Shown here one piece after another: positions 13,416 to 14,640 of a DNA stretch of 14,640 bases. The stretch lies in the NCBI GenBank assembly GCA_017629325.1, contig JAGBXL010000066.1, positions 1-14,640 on the forward strand, read 5' to 3'. The notes under the pieces were generated by a model. It saw nothing but the letters and a program-made list of their open reading frames with translations, was not told the origin of the DNA and searched no databases. Within the stretch, counting starts at the first letter, position 1, and each line of letters opens with the position of its first letter. A program made the position numbers and the translations under genes. The DNA comes from Clostridia bacterium. GTDB lineage: Bacteria; Bacillota; Clostridia; UMGS1810.

Positions 13416-13422
13416 GCTTATA

Positions 13423-13428
13423 CACCTC
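13423..13428 (-). promoter_or_regulatory. Ribosome binding site deciding the TTG start of smc
   Basis: GAGGTG on the minus strand, 7 bases before TTG at 13415-13413. This start restores the usual SMC N-terminus; the alternative ATG (residue 8, 13394-13392) would remove the first strand of the head domain. Confidence 0.8.
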
Positions 13429-13456
13429 AAAAAGTAGTCTTTAGTACATATTTATA

Positions 13457-13485
13457 ATATTATCACAAAGATTTATCATTGGCAA
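13457..13485 (-). promoter_or_regulatory. smc-ftsY promoter
   Basis: Minus-strand -35 TTGCCA (13480-13485, five of six), 17-bp spacer, -10 TAATAT (13457-13462) with TG one base before it. It begins essentially at the stop codon of the radical SAM gene and gives a leader of about 35 nt. Confidence 0.6.
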
Positions 13486-13488
13486 GAT

Positions 13489-14469
13489 TTAATTTTTCGT
13501 TAGCTTAATGTCAATATTATATTTTTCTTTAAAATATTCTTTATTTGACCTGCGATGCCCTATAACCTGTGAGGGCTTATCTGTTTTTATTTCAAGGGTA
13601 CAGTTTGAGAGCTTATTTTCTATAATGTGTTTTTCAAGCTTTCTTTTTTCTATTTCACTGTAAACAAGCTCTGCAAACGCCTCGTGATAAGGGCCTATAA
13701 CGGTTTTGGCGTTTACGCCGTCGGTTGTTTGGAGTGATATTCTTAAAATATCTATGCCCTTTGAAATGAAAATCTGCGCCACCTCTGCCGCAAGATTTAC
13801 CGCATATAAAAGAGATTGAGGCTCATACTCCCCTTTTTCATACATCTCCATAAGGCGAGTGCCCTCCATAACAAGTGTTGGATATATTCTCACATTTTTA
13901 GGGCAAAGAGATGCTATTTTATTGGCGGTTTCAATGGATTTTTCAAAGGTATCGCCGGGAAGCCCCGTCATCATTTGAAGCCCCAGTTCTATTCCATATT
14001 TTTTTATTAAATCTGATGCATTTTCAACATCTTTAAAGCTATGACCTCTTTCACTCAAAGAAAGAACCTCTTCATCTGCCGACTGAACACCCAGCTCAAT
14101 TGCTGTTACCCCGTATTTTTTGCAGTTTAAAAGTATGTCGTCATCTATAGCATCTGGTCTTGTTGAACATCGGATTCCGTGAACTCTGCCTGAATTTACA
14201 TAGCTTTGGGCTATCTTCAAAAGTTTTGTCTGTTTATTTATGTCTATCGCGGTGAAGCTTCCGCCAAAAAAGGCAATTTCCGCATAATAGGTGCCTTTCT
14301 CGTTATATTTTTCAATTGTTTCAAGGTGAGAATCAATAATGAGCTTTGCTTCACCTGTGGTTATGTCTTTTTGCCTACCTGTTATTTTACGCTGATTGCA
14401 AAACACACAATCGTGTGGACAGCCTTTATGCGGAACAAATATTGGAATGTGAAAAAATTTTTTCTTCAT
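13489..14469 (-). CDS. Elp3/YhcC-type radical SAM protein
   Basis: 326 aa. Cys17-x3-Cys21-x2-Cys24 in KGCPHDCVFCNQ is the [4Fe-4S] cluster motif of radical S-adenosylmethionine enzymes, placed near the N-terminus as usual. Other family features: FFGGSFTAID (68-77, the glycine-rich SAM-contacting loop), RCSTRPDAID (about 100-109), AIELGVQSADEEVL (123-136), and LQMMTGLPGDT (164-174). These match the radical SAM half of Elp3-like proteins, but the acetyltransferase domain of true Elp3 is absent. The substrate is unknown; tRNA modification is a reasonable guess for the group. ATG at 14469 has an AGGAT ribosome site. The gene is commonly found just upstream of smc in Clostridia. A strong terminator lies 18 bases upstream and no promoter fits between, so expression likely depends on read-through. 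Confidence 0.85.
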   Translation of the reverse strand: MKKKFFHIPIFVPHKGCPHDCVFCNQRKITGRQKDITTGEAKLIIDSHLETIEKYNEKGTYYAEIAFFGGSFTAIDINKQTKLLKIAQSYVNSGRVHGIRCSTRPDAIDDDILLNCKKYGVTAIELGVQSADEEVLSLSERGHSFKDVENASDLIKKYGIELGLQMMTGLPGDTFEKSIETANKIASLCPKNVRIYPTLVMEGTRLMEMYEKGEYEPQSLLYAVNLAAEVAQIFISKGIDILRISLQTTDGVNAKTVIGPYHEAFAELVYSEIEKRKLEKHIIENKLSNCTLEIKTDKPSQVIGHRRSNKEYFKEKYNIDIKLTKN

Positions 14470-14486
14470 AAGTTTATCCTTTATTT

Positions 14487-14514
14487 AAAAAATGCTCTGC
14501 TAATTGCAGAGCAT
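14487..14514 (-). terminator. Rho-independent terminator before the radical SAM gene
   Basis: Perfect 9-bp stem, arms ATGCTCTGC (14492-14500) and GCAGAGCAT (14506-14514), 5-nt loop, followed on the minus strand by a T run (about 14487-14491). It follows the stop of the upstream gene by 3 bases and sits about 7 bases before the ribosome site of the radical SAM gene. Confidence 0.85.
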
Positions 14515-14517
14515 ATT

Positions 14518-14640
14518 TTATGCTTCTTTTTTTATAACAATCTTTTTTCCAACAGTTTTTATTTCTTTAGTCTTTACAGGATTTACCATTTCTTCGCTTA
14601 CGCTTACCTTTTTAATGTTTTCATCAGAGGGTGCATTAAA
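14518..14640 (-). CDS. C-terminal end of an unidentified gene (partial)
   Basis: The last 40 codons of a gene that begins outside the window; the stop is TAA at 14518-14520. The visible tail is low in hydrophobic bulk and rich in Lys, Val and Glu (ending KKIVIKKEA), looking like a flexible or charged C-terminus rather than a folded enzyme core. The stop is followed at once by a strong terminator, and codon and base use match the neighbours, which supports it being a true reading frame. In many Firmicutes rnc (RNase III) lies upstream of smc, but this tail does not resemble the double-stranded RNA binding domain end of RNase III. I cannot identify it. Confidence 0.55.
   Translation of the reverse strand, partial: FNAPSDENIKKVSVSEEMVNPVKTKEIKTVGKKIVIKKEA

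Noticed and set aside
1..14640. tRNA or rRNA genes, insertion sequences, phage or attachment sites
   Set aside because: I saw no tRNA cloverleaf or rRNA signature, no transposase or integrase motif, and no flanking direct repeats indicating an insertion.

Overview
The window looks like a chromosomal core segment of an AT-rich Firmicute, most likely class Clostridia. The evidence is the Gram-positive gene order around smc, ftsY, ffh, rpsP, trmD and rplS, strong AGGAG-type ribosome binding sites, AT-rich intergenic DNA, sigma-A-type promoters, and a lepB-rbgA-rnhB-yraN tail. The genus cannot be fixed from this sequence. Every gene I can support lies on the minus strand, so transcription runs from high to low coordinates.

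In transcriptional order, the right end holds the last 40 codons of an unidentified gene, followed by a strong terminator. Next come an Elp3-type radical SAM gene and then smc-ftsY under their own promoter just upstream of smc (chromosome organisation; SRP receptor). A second unit starts at a TTGACA promoter before ylxM and runs ylxM-ffh-rpsP-khpA-rimM-trmD (SRP particle, ribosomal protein S16, RNA chaperone, 30S maturation, tRNA m1G37 methylation). The third unit is rplS (L19), with its own extended -10 promoter and an 80-nt leader of the kind known for autoregulated L19 genes. Three hairpins follow, the last a canonical terminator, and then lepB-rbgA-rnhB-yraN (signal peptidase I, 50S assembly GTPase, RNase HII, UPF0102). 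The theme is ribosome and tRNA maturation coupled to co-translational export.

A 362-bp gap after yraN (1483-1844) has no convincing gene. It does hold a candidate promoter overlapped by a 15-bp palindrome, several hairpins and a terminator, so it may encode a small RNA or a very short peptide.

The left end departs from housekeeping content. It is a promoter-led, translationally coupled operon of an unrecognised 352-aa cysteine-containing protein, a stand-alone PqqD-like protein (RiPP recognition element fold) and the start of a soluble S24/S26-type serine peptidase that runs off the window. This is the best candidate for a poorly described system: a PqqD-type peptide-binding module plus a protease suggests peptide maturation, but the partner genes and substrate lie outside the window or are not identifiable.

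Two essential genes, ffh and smc, appear to start with TTG, each with the same GAGGTG Shine-Dalgarno and 7-nt spacing. Several terminator-like hairpins sit directly against the ribosome binding site of the next gene. The ylxM-ffh promoter carries a 13-bp-arm dyad across its -10 and start site.
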